Source of the DNA: Cyanophora paradoxa
Lineage: Eukaryota > Glaucocystophyceae > Cyanophorales > Cyanophoraceae
DNA: 64,000 nt
Assembly (NCBI GenBank): GCA_004431415.1
Contig: QPMI01000535.1
Coordinates: 62,001 to 126,000 of the forward strand
Direction of reading: 5' to 3'
Shown here: positions 32,301 to 44,700 of the stretch, in pieces
How positions within the stretch are numbered: the stretch's first letter is position 1
Layout: each line of letters starts with the position of its first letter
The notes under the pieces: model-generated
What the model was told of the DNA's origin: nothing
The model's input: only the letters and a program-made list of their open reading frames with translations
The model's database searches: none
Position numbers and translations under genes: made by a program

Positions 32301-34200
32301 CGGGGCGGAGCGCGGCGGGGCGCGGCGATCGGCGGACGCGATAGCTTAACAGATAGATAGCTGGACGGGGCGGGGCGGGGCGGGGCGGGGCGGGAGACTG
32401 GGGCACGTACGGATGCAATGGCACTGGTAGAGGAGGCCCTGGTACATCTCCCCGTCCGCCTCGATCAGCGCCGGCGACTCGTCCTGCGCGCCCCGCCGGG
32501 CCGGCTCGAAAGCAAGATAGATAGGGCAAGACATATAGATAGGGGCAAGAGCAAGACATATAGATAAGGGCAAGACAGGGGGCCGGGCGGGCGGGCGTGG
32601 CACCTCCTCCTCGGCGGGGGCGGGGGCGGGGGCGGGGGGGCCGGGGGCCTCGAGGGGCCGGAACCCCCCGCACTCGACGACGCCCGTGGAGGGGTCGAAG
32701 ACGACGCGGTCCGGGCAGCCTGCGGGGAGCGCGCGGCGTGAGCTTGGATTTAGATCTCCGCTGGGAGGAAGGATCAGGACGGCGCACCGTTCGCCCGGCC
32801 GCTTATGCGCCCGCGGAAGGCCCCCTGCAGGTCCTGCTCCGTGAAGCGCCTGCGCGGATTCGAACCGGGGGCGGGGCCGGGCGCGGGGCCGGGCGCGGGG
32901 CCGGGGCTGGCACCAGGAGAGGACGACGCGGCCGCCGGAGGGCATGTCGGCCTGGAGGGGCGACCAGGCGTCGCAGACGTGCCGCAGCGGGTTCGCAACG
33001 ATGCGGAACGAGTACTCCGTCCGCGACAGCACCCGCGACCGGTCGATCTGCCCGGCACGGCCGCTTGAGAGGGGAGGGGGGGGGGGGGGGGGGGGAAGGG
33101 GGGGGAGGGGGGGAGGCTGCACCGGTACCTGGTTCCTGTCCCCGTGCTGGTCCACGAAGACGAGGTCCTTGCTACCGAACGCGGCCTGGCGCGGGTTCGG
33201 CTCGGCGCGGCGCCCTTCGAAACGGGCCCCGGGGGGATTCGAACCTGGCTCTTGAAGATGAAGGCCCCGCGGCTGGCGCGGCACTCGACGCTGAAGCGGG
33301 CGCGGGAGGCGAGGGTGCCCTCCGCCTCGCCCTCCCGGAAGAGGCGGGGATCGAAGGGGGGTACGGGCTCCCAGCCGAGCTCCAGGTCGTTGTCCATGTC
33401 GAGCGAGAGGCGGCAGTTCAGGCGGTCCGACTGCGCGCGGCGCCGGCGTCAACAGCGTCGGCGGCGGCGCAGCCGAGGGCGCCCGGGGGGCGCTCGAGCG
33501 GCGCTCGGGCGGCGGGGCGGACCATCGGGGGCCCGTCGTAGTGGTTGAGGAGCTCGTGGCAGGAGCCGAGGATGGATACGCTGAGGAGCGGAAGCAGCGA
33601 CGAGGGGTCCGGGCACATCGGCTCCGCGGCCTCGTCGCCCCCAGCGGCGCCGGCGGCGGCGGCCGACGAGGACGAGGACGAGGAGGACGAGGCGCGGAGA
33701 GCGATGTCGAGCACCTGCCGCGCCCGCTGCGCGTCGACCCCGGTCCTGCGCTCGATCTCGCCGAGCATTTCGTCCACCGGCATCGCCCCCTCGGACGCCA
33801 GGAACCGCTGCCGCTCGCTCTCGCTCAGCGTCGCCCACTCCTCCCGCAGGTTCTCGCAGACGGCCGAGACCGGGTCAGGGCCTGAATGGTGCGATCAGAG
33901 ACATGCATCGCCACGCCAGAGAGCGTGTCCTGCGCCGTGCAACCGAGCGGACCTTTTCGCAATCGATGCTCTTTTGCCCCGGTTGCGCCGGCGCGCCCGC
34001 GGCTCGGTCTCGCCTTATTCGCGCCGCCATTCAATGATTGGGAGCGTCGCCTTTTGCGTTCAGCGCGACCATCAGCTGGATCATCTCCCGCTTCTTCGCG
34101 TCGGACGCCGTCCGAGCGGGACGGGGCCCTGGGAGCGCAGTCAGACAATCGTTCGCACCGAGCGAACCGCGTCGGGAATATGCCCACCGCTGTCGGCCAT
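26318..34200 (-). CDS. Large multi-exon protein: globular N-part, coiled coil, MLLE-like segment, poly-Gln, Pro/Tyr/Gly tail
   Basis: A likely start is the ATG at 34200 (MADSGGHIPDAVRS). Exon fragments in order are SDAKKREMIQLM (about 34090), EEWATLSESERQRF with MLGEIERRTGV (about 33800), ELGWEPVPPFDPRLF (about 33370), DLVFVDQHGDRNQ (about 33160), SRTEYSFRIVANPLRHV (about 33010), CPDRVVFDPSTGVVECGGF (about 32700), LAPAEEVVFSVHHRG (about 30690), LFLEWIDAQVRNCMG (about 29650), an Ala/Glu coiled coil (28400-27905), then LESMGTPELHDLLSAV joined to LVARVAALQ. That last pair resembles the MLLE/PABC peptide-binding domain of poly(A)-binding protein. The splice GGCGCCCTCCA|GTGCGC to CCGCAG|GGGCGAC joins the coiled-coil exon to the MLLE-like exon, so the two reading blocks are one gene. 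The tail has poly-Gln (27308-27350) and Pro/Tyr/Gly repeats such as PYGYMPMPYGP. Frame continuity across the Pro-rich tail is not certain. The overall family is not recognised. Confidence 0.6.
31437..31485 (+). repeat. Poly-G tract in an intron
   Basis: About 45 bases are almost pure G with a few T interruptions, inside an intron of the minus-strand gene. It can form stacked G-quadruplexes and is a likely site of length variation or assembly error. The left duplicate lacks it. Confidence 0.9.
32360..32395 (+). repeat. GGGGC pentanucleotide repeat
   Basis: Six to seven tandem GGGGC units lie in an intron of the minus-strand gene. The strand can form G-quadruplexes. Confidence 0.9.
33066..33113 (+). 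repeat. Second poly-G tract
   Basis: A G-run with single A interruptions lies in an intron between the NQ|VPV and AGQIDRS exons of the minus-strand gene. It is similar in kind to the tract at 31437. Confidence 0.85.
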
Positions 34201-34357
34201 TCCGCCGTCTTCGCCTGCAGGGGTACGCTGCACGATTCCGGCTTGGTTTAGCTGTCGATTACCGCAGCTGGCGTAGCGCAAACTCCCAGTACACACTCAC
34301 AGCACACAGTCTCAGCAGAGCGCCCGGGCCCGGAGGTCGCTTTTGGTGACGCTCGCT
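34201..34357. promoter_or_regulatory. Putative bidirectional promoter
   Basis: About 157 bp separate the proposed start of the minus-strand coiled-coil/MLLE-like gene and the first Met of the plus-strand coiled-coil gene. The two genes are divergent, so both promoters must sit here or inside the genes. No TATA box is visible; the gap contains ACACACTCACAGCACACAG. Confidence 0.4.
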
Positions 34358-35727
34358 TGATGGCGCACCCAACTTACTGCATCCTCGGCAAGGCCGGCTG
34401 CATCCTGTCTGCAAAGGCGAGCACAGAGTTCAGCGAGCGTAGCTGCGCTCGCGCTTCCTTCTGTGGCCCTCCCGCGCTCAGGCGTTTTCTCCTACGCGCA
34501 CCCCTCCCAAGCTCACGGATCTGGCCTCGCCGCCGCGCGCAGGCGGAGAAGCTGGGCACACTGCTGGAGGCGTCCCTGGGCTGCGTCAGTGTGCAGGTGG
34601 AGATGGAGCACCCGACCCGATACGCGGAGCGCCTCCAGGCGACGTGCAAGCTCATGGGCTTCGCCCACTCGGACTCGCCGCTCGTCTACGCCGGCACGGG
34701 CCACTACGTCGGAGGCGTCGAGGAGTGAGCTCGGCGGCGCCCCATGCTCCGGATCCCTCCCTCCAGCTCATTCGAATTCGCTGCCGGCGGCCGCGCGGCG
34801 CAGGTTGGCGCGGCTCGTGGCGGACGTGTACGGCCTCGTGGACGACGCCTCTGTGGAGGAGCTCGAGGAGATCGCGGCGGAGAACCTCGACCTCGCCGAC
34901 GCCCGCGTCAGGGAGGCGCGCCCGCGCCCCGAGAATGAATTCGATCCGCTCCTCCTTCACGCCGCGGCCGGCCGGCCGGCCGGCCGGCTTACCCCGCCGC
35001 CGCCGCCGCCGCGCAGGCGCAGGTGAGCAAGTACCTGGACGAGCGGGACGGGCGGCTGGCGTCCCTCTCGGAGCGCATCGAGGCGCTCGGCAGGCGCCGC
35101 GCCGCCCTCGGGCGCCTCCAGGCCGTGCGCCCCCCTCCCCCGCAAACATCTTTAATAGTGCGGCTAAATAACATACCTGGTAATGTAGAGTCAAAACGTG
35201 ACAATGGTATGAATATCTGTTTCGGCGCCTAATCCTCGGGGGCAGTCGCTGGGGAGGGCGGAGGGGGCGCTGGAGCGGCTGCGGGCGATGGCGGCGGCGG
35301 AGGGCGACTTCGAGGCGGAGGTCGCCGCCGGCCTCGCCGCCCTCGCCGAGTTCCTCCAGGCGCGCCCGCGCCCGGTCCCCACCACCCCGAATCCATGTCG
35401 GGCCCTCCGAAAGCATCCTTTACTCTGGGGCGCTCTGGGCTCTACGTGCTTTCGTGCTTTATAGAATCGGAAGCTCTTTATAATAGAATCTGCTTTAGGC
35501 CTCGCCGAGATCCTCCCGGCGCGCCCGCCCCCTCCGCCGCAGCTCCGAACGCCGAACCCCTACTCGCCTGCTCCATCTCTCCATCTCTCTCGTGTCGATT
35601 CCGATCCGGACGCTCTAGCGGGCCCCGCCCAGGCGCCCCATCGTCTCGCGCCGGCGCCGGAGCGGCTCGCCTCCCTCCCTCTGCTAGGAGCCCTCCAGGC
35701 GCCCTCTCGCCCTCTCGCCCCGCGGCT

Positions 35728-35765
<38 letters not shown>

Positions 35766-36800
35766 TGGGCGGGCCGGCTGACGCCGCCCCCCTCAGACCG
35801 AGTTCGGGGAGGGGGGGAGGAGGAGGCCCTCTTCGGGCGCCTCCTCTCCGACGACCTTGCCGCCGAGGCCCGCCCCCCCCCCCCCCCCCCCGCCCCTCGC
35901 TTTCGAGCTGTACCCCCTGACGCGCCCCCCTCCCAGGTGGCGGCGCTGCTTGGGGCGGTGCAGTGGGCGGAGGAGGCGGACGCCACCATCGCGGGGGAGG
36001 CCGTCGCGGGGGGGTACGAGCTCGCTAGGAAGGTGTGCGGGGTCGGGAGCGGGCGGGGGCGGGGGCGTGGGCGGCCGGCCGGCTCAGGGTTCGCGCAGGC
36101 GACGACGGCGCTGGGGCCGATCGCGGGGGCGGCGAGGGCGCACTTCGCGGCGGAGGCGGCGAGGCGGGCGCGGGAGCAGCGGGCGGCCGCCCAGGCGGAA
36201 GCGGAGCCGCCGGCCGAGGGGGCCGAGGCGGAGGCGGATGCGGCGGCGGCCGAGGCGGAGGCGGCGCCCGCGCCCCCTGCCGCCCCGCCGGCCGAGGAGC
36301 CGGCGTCCGGGACGGCGGAGGAGGTCGAGGCCGGGGGCAGCGGGGTACAGGAGGCGGAGGCGGCGGCGGAGGCGGCGGCGGGGGTACCGGAGGTCGAGGC
36401 GCCCCCCGTCTTCCTCAAGGAGCTCATCACACAGGCGAGCCCGAGGGCCCCGTACCCAGGGGCCGGCCCCCCCCTCTCCTCGCCAGCGCTGAGCGCCGCC
36501 CCGGCCCTCAGGCGGCGAGCGCGGAGGAGGCGGTGCGGGGGGCGCTGGGCGAGGCGGGCGGGGCGCTGGCGGCCTGCGCCGCGGAGCTGGAGGCCTGCGA
36601 GGCGGCCCTGGGGCGCGCCAAGGCCGTCCAGGTGTCCGCGTGCACGCCTACCCCCCGCAGTCCCCCCCGTCCGACGCGTGTATACGTACCCCCAGGAGGA
36701 GGACCTGGCGGAGGCGTGGGTGCTGGAGGCGGCGCGGGAGCGCCTGCGGGGGCCGCCCCCCTCCCCCCGGCCCCTCGGCATGCCCGTCGCTGGAGCATAG
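34358..36800 (+). CDS. Ala/Glu-rich coiled-coil protein, spliced
   Basis: Exon fragments share one style: short, Ala/Arg/Glu-rich helices. They are AEKLGTLLEASLGCVSVQVEM to GTGHYVGGVEE (34543 to about 34726), RRRLARLVADVYGLVDDASVEELEEIA (about 34790-34930), VSKYLDERDGRLASLSERIEALG (about 35022-35125), ALERLRAMAAAEGDFEAEVAA (about 35255-35360), VAALLGAVQWAEEADATIAG (from 35937), an Ala/Glu-rich block with PAPPAAPPAEEP (36098-36435), and EEAVRGALGEAGGALAACAAELEACE (from about 36515). The last exon ends at 36800. The heptad-like pattern predicts a long coiled coil. The product may be a structural or cytoskeletal protein, but no family is recognised. The start at MAHPTYCILG (34358) is tentative, because I could not find a phase-matching donor to the AEKLG exon. 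Confidence 0.55.
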
Positions 36801-37795
36801 CTAGGTACCCGCGGTGGCGGGGTGGCGCCCCTACCGCGGTGCTTGCGAAGGGTACCGCGAGCTCGGGGAAGCCTTTACTTGAAGGTCGCGAGCCACAGAC
36901 TGCCCACAGTACAGTGCAACTTTGGCAACTCGGCCCTACAGTCTCCTACTAATAATGGGCTACTATACTACGGTACAGTACTACTGGTCCAGGACTGGAC
37001 CACTTGTAAAAATCGGATCGGGATCGGAGACTCGGAGTCGCGGGACTCGCCGCTCGCGAGTCGCGACTCGAGCTCGGGATCGGACTTTGGGAGTCGACGT
37101 CGCGAGTCGCGACGCGACTCGCGAGTCTCGCGACTCGCGACTCGCGACTCGCGACTCTGACTCAGTGAGTCGCGATCGCGAGTCCGACCGTCACGGTCGC
37201 GGCTCGCGAGCGCGCCAGCTTGCAGACCGTCGGACTCTACTTACAGAACTAGTAAATTTATTACAGGAAAATAATTAATACTTTGCCAAATTAAAACTGC
37301 CGCTTTAATTTAGCAGCTGCATGGTAAATCTTTAGTAGGTCGGCCTTCGCAGGGGCGGCAGGGCTTTTAATTTTGTATCAAATTGTATGGCGGAGACGGG
37401 GCTACCCCTACAAATTCTCGGCTTTAGTCGCCTGGCAGGCCTAGGGCCGCGGGGCCGGGGGAAATATTTAGTAGATCATCCAAAAACATTTAGTACTATG
37501 TAAATATGCAGCCCACTAAATATTTCTAGTTCTACGTATACAGTTATTACAGTTATTACAGTGTTACGGTAAATCATCCCGTAAGTGTCAATTTGTGATG
37601 CCGGGCCATTGCCGGCCCGGCGGCATTGCATTATATATTGAGGGCAATTTGAGGCCGATCGATCGCGACTCTTGACGAGTCATTGCCGACTTTTGCGAAC
37701 CGGTGATCCCAGACCAATCAAAAACGCTCGCGGGGGAGAGCTTGCACAGCCACTCGCAGGGTCTATTCTTGTACGACGTGACGGTGATGGGGCGT
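36801..37795. other. Intergenic DNA with CGCGAGTCG repeats
   Basis: No gene is supported. At 37030-37180 a palindromic motif of the type CGCGACTCGCGAGTCG is iterated, ending in four tandem CGCGACT units. The rest is AT-rich with repeated GTTATTACA strings near 37550. Confidence 0.6.
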
Positions 37796-37797
37796 TA

Positions 37798-38014
37798 CTG
37801 TAAAGCTATTATTATAGACGGGTTCAAACTTAGACGTTTGCCCACCCACCACAATAGACGTGGACAAATTTAGACGAGCTGCTGCCTGCTCCATACAGGC
37901 GGTACTATGATATACCCCCGTTCGGCACAGATAGGCGGGGATTCAGTTAGACGAACGGGTTACCTCGTCTATCCGCGCCTATATTAATACCCGTCTAAAA
38001 TAATAGCCTTACAG
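37798..38014. mobile_element. MITE with CTGTAA ends and TA target
   Basis: The left end CTGTAAAGCTATTATTATAG is matched by the complement of the right end (CTAAAATAATAGCCTTACAG), with TA on both outer sides (37796-37797 and 38015-38016). The pairing continues inward through GACGGG/CCCGTC. The element is 217 bp and non-coding. The CTGTAA terminus is shared with the two elements near 19.3-20.1 kb, which suggests one mariner-like transposase family. Confidence 0.75.
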
Positions 38015-38016
38015 TA

Positions 38017-38781
38017 TCGGATTCCGGTTCGAATTCGAATACCGGTTGGGTCGAGTACCCCCCTAGGCCTGGCTCGGCATCGACTCGGCGAGGCCCGGGG
38101 GGCGGCGGGGGCTGATCGACAAGAGCTCGAGGAGAAGCAGCAGGCCAGCAGCCCAGCGTCGCGAGCGCTTCGTATATCGGTCACGGTAGCTGCGCATGCG
38201 CAGCAGCTGCAGCAGCAGCAACAGCAGTAGCAGCAGCAGCCTGCCTGACGGCCTGCTCACTCCATCGTCGACGTCGAAATTCGATTTGCTACCGCGTCGG
38301 CGCTCTCTTCATCTGCAGCTCTCGTTCAACGGTTAGTCCCTCGCAAGAACGTCCAGCATGCGCACGTGGACGCGCAGCCGCGCGCGCCCGTGATCGGCTG
38401 CGGCCCGCGGCCAGCCCGCGGCCGACGCCGACGTTGACAGCGCGGGCCGGGCGCGCGCGCACCAGCCACGGCGCCACGCGCCGGCGTTCTTTAAGAGCGA
38501 ATATAAGCGTGCAGCTGCATATGCATGGGCAGCTCGCCGCTGTTTTATTTGCGCGGGCGTGCGCTCTTCGACCTTGCAACATTGCAATTGATTGCCGACG
38601 TCGACATGTGCAGTGCGGGCTGGTCGAGGGGAGCCATAGCTATTAGAGGAGGCCAGTAACCATAGCTATAGGCGCAGCTGGTTTGTCGGCGCATGCGATC
38701 AAGATGGTGCGGATGCCAGCTGCCGGCCGCGGAATCCATGTACATGTGAGGGCACATATACAGACGTCGGGCGGTGCGCTC
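38017..38781. other. Upstream region of the receptor gene
   Basis: Short CAGCAG tracts occur near 38200-38245. Dispersed GCATGCGC and CAGCTGCA palindromes are present, as elsewhere in the AT-richer parts of the window. No separate gene is supported. Confidence 0.4.
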
Positions 38782-41700
38782 ATGATCAGCCGCTGCAGAT
38801 TTCGACGGCAGCTGCAGCTAAGCGCCAGGCCTAGGCACACGTATTGCGACAGCTCACTCTGCAGCTGGAAGCCGTTTTCGCTCCTACTGGCTGTGCTCAT
38901 CACGGCGACGATAGCCACAGCAATAGGAGCTCCGCGGCCGGATTCAACGCGACTGACTCTCACTCTGGGAGGGTGCGCACGATTTCAGCACTTTTAGCAT
39001 GCCATGCCACGATGTGCATGTGCTTAAGCTTGCAGCTAATTCAATCTCATATGCATCTCCGACCCCGCGCGCCCGTCCACGTCGCAGGGCCTTCCAGCTG
39101 GAGACGGAGGACGGGCGGGCCATGGCGGACGTCTTCCGCATGGCCGTGCGGGAGGCGGGGAACGACAGCGCGAGCCCCCTCCGGGCGGCCGGCATCGCCC
39201 TTGAGCCGCTCGTCGTCGACCAGGCGCGCCTGTCAATTCGAAATCCGCTGCTGTGTTGGGCCGGGGCTGATCGGATGGCCGCGCCCGGGTCGAGCAGGGC
39301 CTGGACCCGTCGGCGGCGGTCGGCTCGGCCGTCGCGCTCGCCGCAGGGGGCGCCGTCGCCGTCGTCGGCCTCCGCACCTCCGTCGCCGCCCAGCCGATGG
39401 TGCCCGCGCTTCCGACAGCTCCCCGGCATAGACATATTATTGCTCTCTTTACTTTTTTGGAGAATATTAAGTTTGACGCCCGGGATGCAGTCTTACACAT
39501 TCACGGGCTACGAGATCCCCCACATCTCCATCTCAGCGACGGCCGCCCTGTGCGTGCTTGCGCTGGCGCGCCGCCTCGATACTATGATACTGTTAGCCAA
39601 CACCTCGAGCTCCCGTTGCATCTGACTTGCTTCGTGCTTTATCAGGTTTTCAAGCAAGATAGAGTGAGAACTACCCATCGCATCCCCCCCTTCCCCCTCC
39701 CACTTCCCCCCCCCCCCCCCGCCCCTCCCCCCCCCCTCATTTCTAATCCCCTTCCTCCCCGGCCAATTCCGTCCTCGTCCTCCTTCTCTTCCCTCGGACA
39801 CTGGCACTGATCTCGACATTGCACGCTCGATGCCCGCAGTTTCCCGTACTTCAGCCGAGTCGTGCCGTCCGACGCGATGCAAGGGCCGGCGCTCGCGGAC
39901 CTCGTCGCCAACATGGGATGGCAGCGCTGCGCGATCGTCTTCACGCAGGACGTGGTGCGCGTTGAATATTATATATTAGCGAAGCTTGCAGGGCAGCCTC
40001 GAGCTGGAAACCGACCTCCTGCCAGTACGGGCAGGGCATCGTCGCCGGGTTTGTGGAGCGGGCGCAGGCGCTCAAGCTGACCGTCGCCGCCCGCCAAGCG
40101 TTCGACCCGAAGGGGTCCGCGGCGGCGACGGCGCTGACAATCGATGCCCTCCGAGAGAGCAGCGTGCGCACGCCCTCGCCTTATTAAGCCTATTAAGCTT
40201 ATTAAGCTGCGGATCACACGCACAGGTCTACGTGACGGTCATTGCGATGCTGCACGCCGACGCCGCCGTCTTCCTCGGCGCCGCCAGCGTGCGCGCATCC
40301 GTGGACGATCTGCGCATGCATTCAATATATGTAGCCACGCGAATGGCATCGATGACGCCGACCCTGCCTCGCAGGACGGGGGCCTGGTCGGCAGGGACTT
40401 CGCGTATCTCTGCTCCGACTCGCTCGCAGTCGTGCGCGCGCGCCAGCGCAAGTGTTTGAAGGCTGAGCGCTCGCTCGCTTGACCTGCGACGGCTGCGCAG
40501 GACTCCGCTCTCCTCGGCAAGAGCGCGAAGGCGATGGCCGCGCTCGACGGCATGGTCGGCATCCGCCCCGTCAACGGATCGGTGCGACGCGCGGATGCTG
40601 CGATGTCGATGCTGCGAATCTGAGCGCTTCCACCCCGAAGGACACGGCAGCGTACGCCGCACTTCTCGCCCGGTGGACGGAGGCCGAGGGGGGCCGCGCC
40701 GCCGCCGCCGCCGGCGCCGGCGAGCAGCGGGCCATGCCGTACTACGGTGAACGCCGTCTGGCCTCTGTTCGAATTCTGCGACCCGCGGCCGCGCGCCCGG
40801 CCGCGGCTCGAGGCCGCCCGCACTGATCGCGATCGTCGCCGTTGCAGGTCTCTTCACGCAGGACGGCGTCACAGGTCAGTTCCAGTGGGCCCTTAACTTC
40901 GTCAATTTCGAAGCTAAGCGTCCTCTGAGCTTCTCCCGGCAGCGTTCGTTCGGGCGCTGGAGCTGCTCGGCGCGGACCGCATCTTGTCGCACGCGAACGC
41001 CAGCAGGGCGGCCGCAGCCACGGGGCCCGGCGGCTTCGCGAAGAACGGTGCGCTCGCGCGGCCTCCTCCGCCGCGCGCGCCGAGTCCCGCGCCCGACGCC
41101 CCTTGCAGGCATCGGAGCGGCGCTGCGGGACGCCCTCACGAGGGTGAGCTTCGACGGCGCGACGGGTCGCGTCGCCTTTACGGCGGCCGGCGACCGTATG
41201 TATGGCCGCCGTGTACGAGGTGATTAATATTTCGAGCCACTTCTCCTAGAACCTTTCAAAACCCGAACTTTTCTTGCTTAATTCTATGCGCAGGTCGTCA
41301 ATTTGCGGGGATCGGGCGCGGGTTCTCGCTCGTGGACCACAGTGGGGGCCTACACGGCGGGACAGGGCTTCAGGCCGGCGCGCCTCGCCTCGTCCGTCCT
41401 CTGGTACGCCGGCCGCGTGGACCCTCCGTCCGACCGCATAGGTGATCGACATCTTCATGTCATGCATCTTTATATCACGTGAATCGCGGACTCTGAGATC
41501 GGTGCTCACTTCTCATGACCGCAGTGTGCGGCGCGGGGAAGCGGCTGGAAGCGGACGAGACGCTCGTGGGCGGGACCTGCGTGGACTGCCCCCCGGGCTT
41601 CTTCGCGGCCGCCGGCTCCACCGCCTGCACGGGCTGCCCGCCCGGGACCTTCAGCGGGGCGCCGGGGTCCGCCGCATGCTCGCCCTGCAAGCCAGGTCCG

Positions 41701-44700
41701 CCCTAAATCAAATCTCTTGCTTTCTCTCTAGATCTGAACTCTGACACGCGCGCATTCTCGCTTCCTCTTCCAGGCTACTTCAACGACCTGCACAACCAGA
41801 CCAGCTGCTCGCCGTGTCCCATCGGGGCTTCCTGCGACGGCCCCTCGCTCCCGGCGCCCCTCCCCGGTTACTACCCCGTCCGTGCGTCGCGAGCCTCGGC
41901 CAGGTGTCCCCACAGCCATCCTCCGCCGCTGACAGCGCGTTTCCCCTGCAGCCTGGGAGCCCAACCGCCGCTTCCACCCGTGCCCCGAACCCAACGCCTG
42001 CCCCGGGGTCGACCGGACCCTCGCCGCTCCTTTCATGCCTGGCAACAGCTCGTCGACCGCGGCCTTCGAGTCGGGCCTGTCGATCGCGACCACGGCCCCG
42101 TCGCGCTTCTGCGCAGAGGGACACACGGGCCTTCTGTGCACGGAATGCGTGGCGGGCTACGGCCGGGTCGGCTCCTTCGGGTGCCGCCCGTGCATGGCGC
42201 CCGCCCCCTCGTACGCGCTGGTTCGCGCGTTATTTCCTTGCCAATTCCAAACTTCATCCATGCCATGACTCGCTCGATTCCAGCTCGTCCTCGGTATCGT
42301 TTTCCTCCTTGCCGCGGCCGGCTACATCATTCGCGCCACCGTTCGCTCCGCCCTGCGATCGGAGAAGAAGGTGACCCCGTATCCTCCAGCTCCGAATTCG
42401 GTTTACGCGGACTAACACGAATATAAATCACCTTCAACGATCCAGGGACCCATTCTACTGAAGATCTTGCTCTCCTACCTTCAAGTCGTGTCCCTTTGCC
42501 GCTTCTCCGTCCCGAACTCGTGCGTTCCAAGAGTCAGGCACAAGCGGCGGTCCTTTCATTGACTCGTGCACTGCGCAGAGCCCACGTCACGAGCACCTTC
42601 TTCGCTATCACAACCACAGTGCTCTCGCCCATCGACTCGTTTGTGAACGTCGACTGCATTTCCCCCGGCTCGGGGCCCGACGGGGCCCACTTGGGCGGCT
42701 TCTATGTGACCCTCAAGGTCTACGTCGCGGCGCCTGCGCTCGCCCTCGTCGCCGCGCTGGCCGCCCTCGCCTTCGGCTACCTCTCGCCGCTGCTCAGGCG
42801 GAGGCTGCGGCTCCGGTCGCGTAGCACCAGCGGCGCCTCCATCTCGGGCTCCCCGAAGGAGAGCGGGTACCGCGTCCAGTCGGTGCCCTTCGCGTCGGTC
42901 CCGCGGGTCCCGCTGCACCGGCTCTCGATGGAGGAGCGCCAGCGCCGCGCGTCGACGGCGTCGAGCCACGGCCACGGCCCGCTCGGCGCGGCCGGCGAGG
43001 CCGCCCACGGGTCGGGGCGCCGCACGGCCTCGATGGATTCGATGGCGGACAGCATCGCGCAGCGCTCGGCTTCCGTCGGCGCGTGCCTGGAGCTCGAGGC
43101 GTTCTCGCGCGACGAGGCGGCGGCCGGGGATTTGGAGAAGTCGAGCGAGGGCTTTGGGGGCATCAGCGAGGCGCCGGCGGCGCGCGCGCGCGCGCCCTTG
43201 GCCCGCGTGCGCCGCGGGGCGAGCGTGGGCTACGAGCCGGCGCCGGCGACGTCGCGGTCCGTGGTGGAGGCGCGGACCGACCGGGGCGGCTCGCTGGCGG
43301 AGCAGGCGCAGCGCGCGGAGGAGCGCTACCAGCGCGCCCTCCTCGCCGCCAAGATGAAGGCTTTCTCAGCGGCGCTGTCGAGCGGCAACGGCGGCAGCGT
43401 CCGCGGGCGCGCCCGCAGCGGCAGCGTGGGCTCCATCCAGGCGCCGACCCAGCGGAAGCTGAGCAACGCCATGCGGGTGCGCGCGCACACTGTGTTTCGC
43501 GGCCGTTTCGAATTGGTCGTTGCCGTCAAGGGCTGATGAAGCGGGGCGCAGCACGCGGCAGAGCTCGCGGCGAAGTTCTATACGCCGACCCCCGTGGACT
43601 ACTTCGTCTGCACCCTCCTCGTTTCGGTAATTAATATGTACAACAGCACCTTACGATCGAGGTTTGGATTCATCGTCGTCGTCGTCTGAGGGGCCGCCAG
43701 ATGTTCCTCGTGCTGCCCGCGATCGCGGAGAAGGTCATCCTCGCCTTCCGCTGCGTCGACATCGGCGGGCGCCCCTTCCTTTGGACCGACATGTGAGCCG
43801 CCCTCGAGCTCGGTCCAATTTACTCTGCTCAGCTCGCATTCGCTCTGAATTCGCGGTTAACTGAAATCCGGTCGTTGCACTTCGAATTCGCAGAACCATC
43901 GCCTGCGATTCGGCCGAATACCAGCTTGTGCGGTTGATCCCGCTATAGCTAGAGCACTCGTGAATTTTATTAACTGAGACGTTGACGCAGAACACGAACA
44001 CCATCGCTCTCACCGCCATCTTCACCCACGTCATCCTCCTCTCCATCGTCCCGTTCGCGGTGCGTTCGATGTCGTACATACGCGCAGTTGATGCGACCAC
44101 ACGTTGATCCACGGCCGGCGCGCCCCGCAGTGCCTCTTCGCGGTCCGCCACTACATGTTCGCCCCGCACATGCGCACCCGGTTCGCATTCCTCGTGCGGG
44201 GCTACCGCATGCGTTACTCGTACTTCGAGGTGAAACCATCCTTTGGTTCGCTTTGGTTCGCGTGGAATGATCTGAAACGGCCGTTGCGTGTCGCAATTGC
44301 AGGCCTTCATTGTGGCTCGCAAGTTCCTTGTCGTCTTCATTTCGGTCTTCTTCAGCGAGGGCGCCCCCGTGCAGTCCGTCATCGCCCTCGCCGTCCTCAT
44401 TTACAGTGAGCTCGAGCTTGCTTTTAATTTCTGTGTCTGGTATTTCTTCTTATATATAATAACGAACGCAACCTCCAGCGACAATCTTCACGGCGCGTGT
44501 GAGGGTGCGTTCGCGATCGGCGTCAAACACAAATTCGTGATTCCAGCACTAGTGTTGAGCATTAAAATTCTTGCGCTGCGCGCGCAGCCTTTCGAGTTCC
44601 GAGAGTGCAACCTGCTCGAGACGCTGTCGTCGGCGGTGCGGATCGCGAAAGTAGAACTTTGCGCTTTGCAATCTAACCAAAACGCGTCGATGTGCAGGCG

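Noticed and set aside
39170-41500. Treating the many short receptor exons as separate small genes
   Set aside because: They follow one continuous domain order with matching splice phases, so one gene is far more likely.
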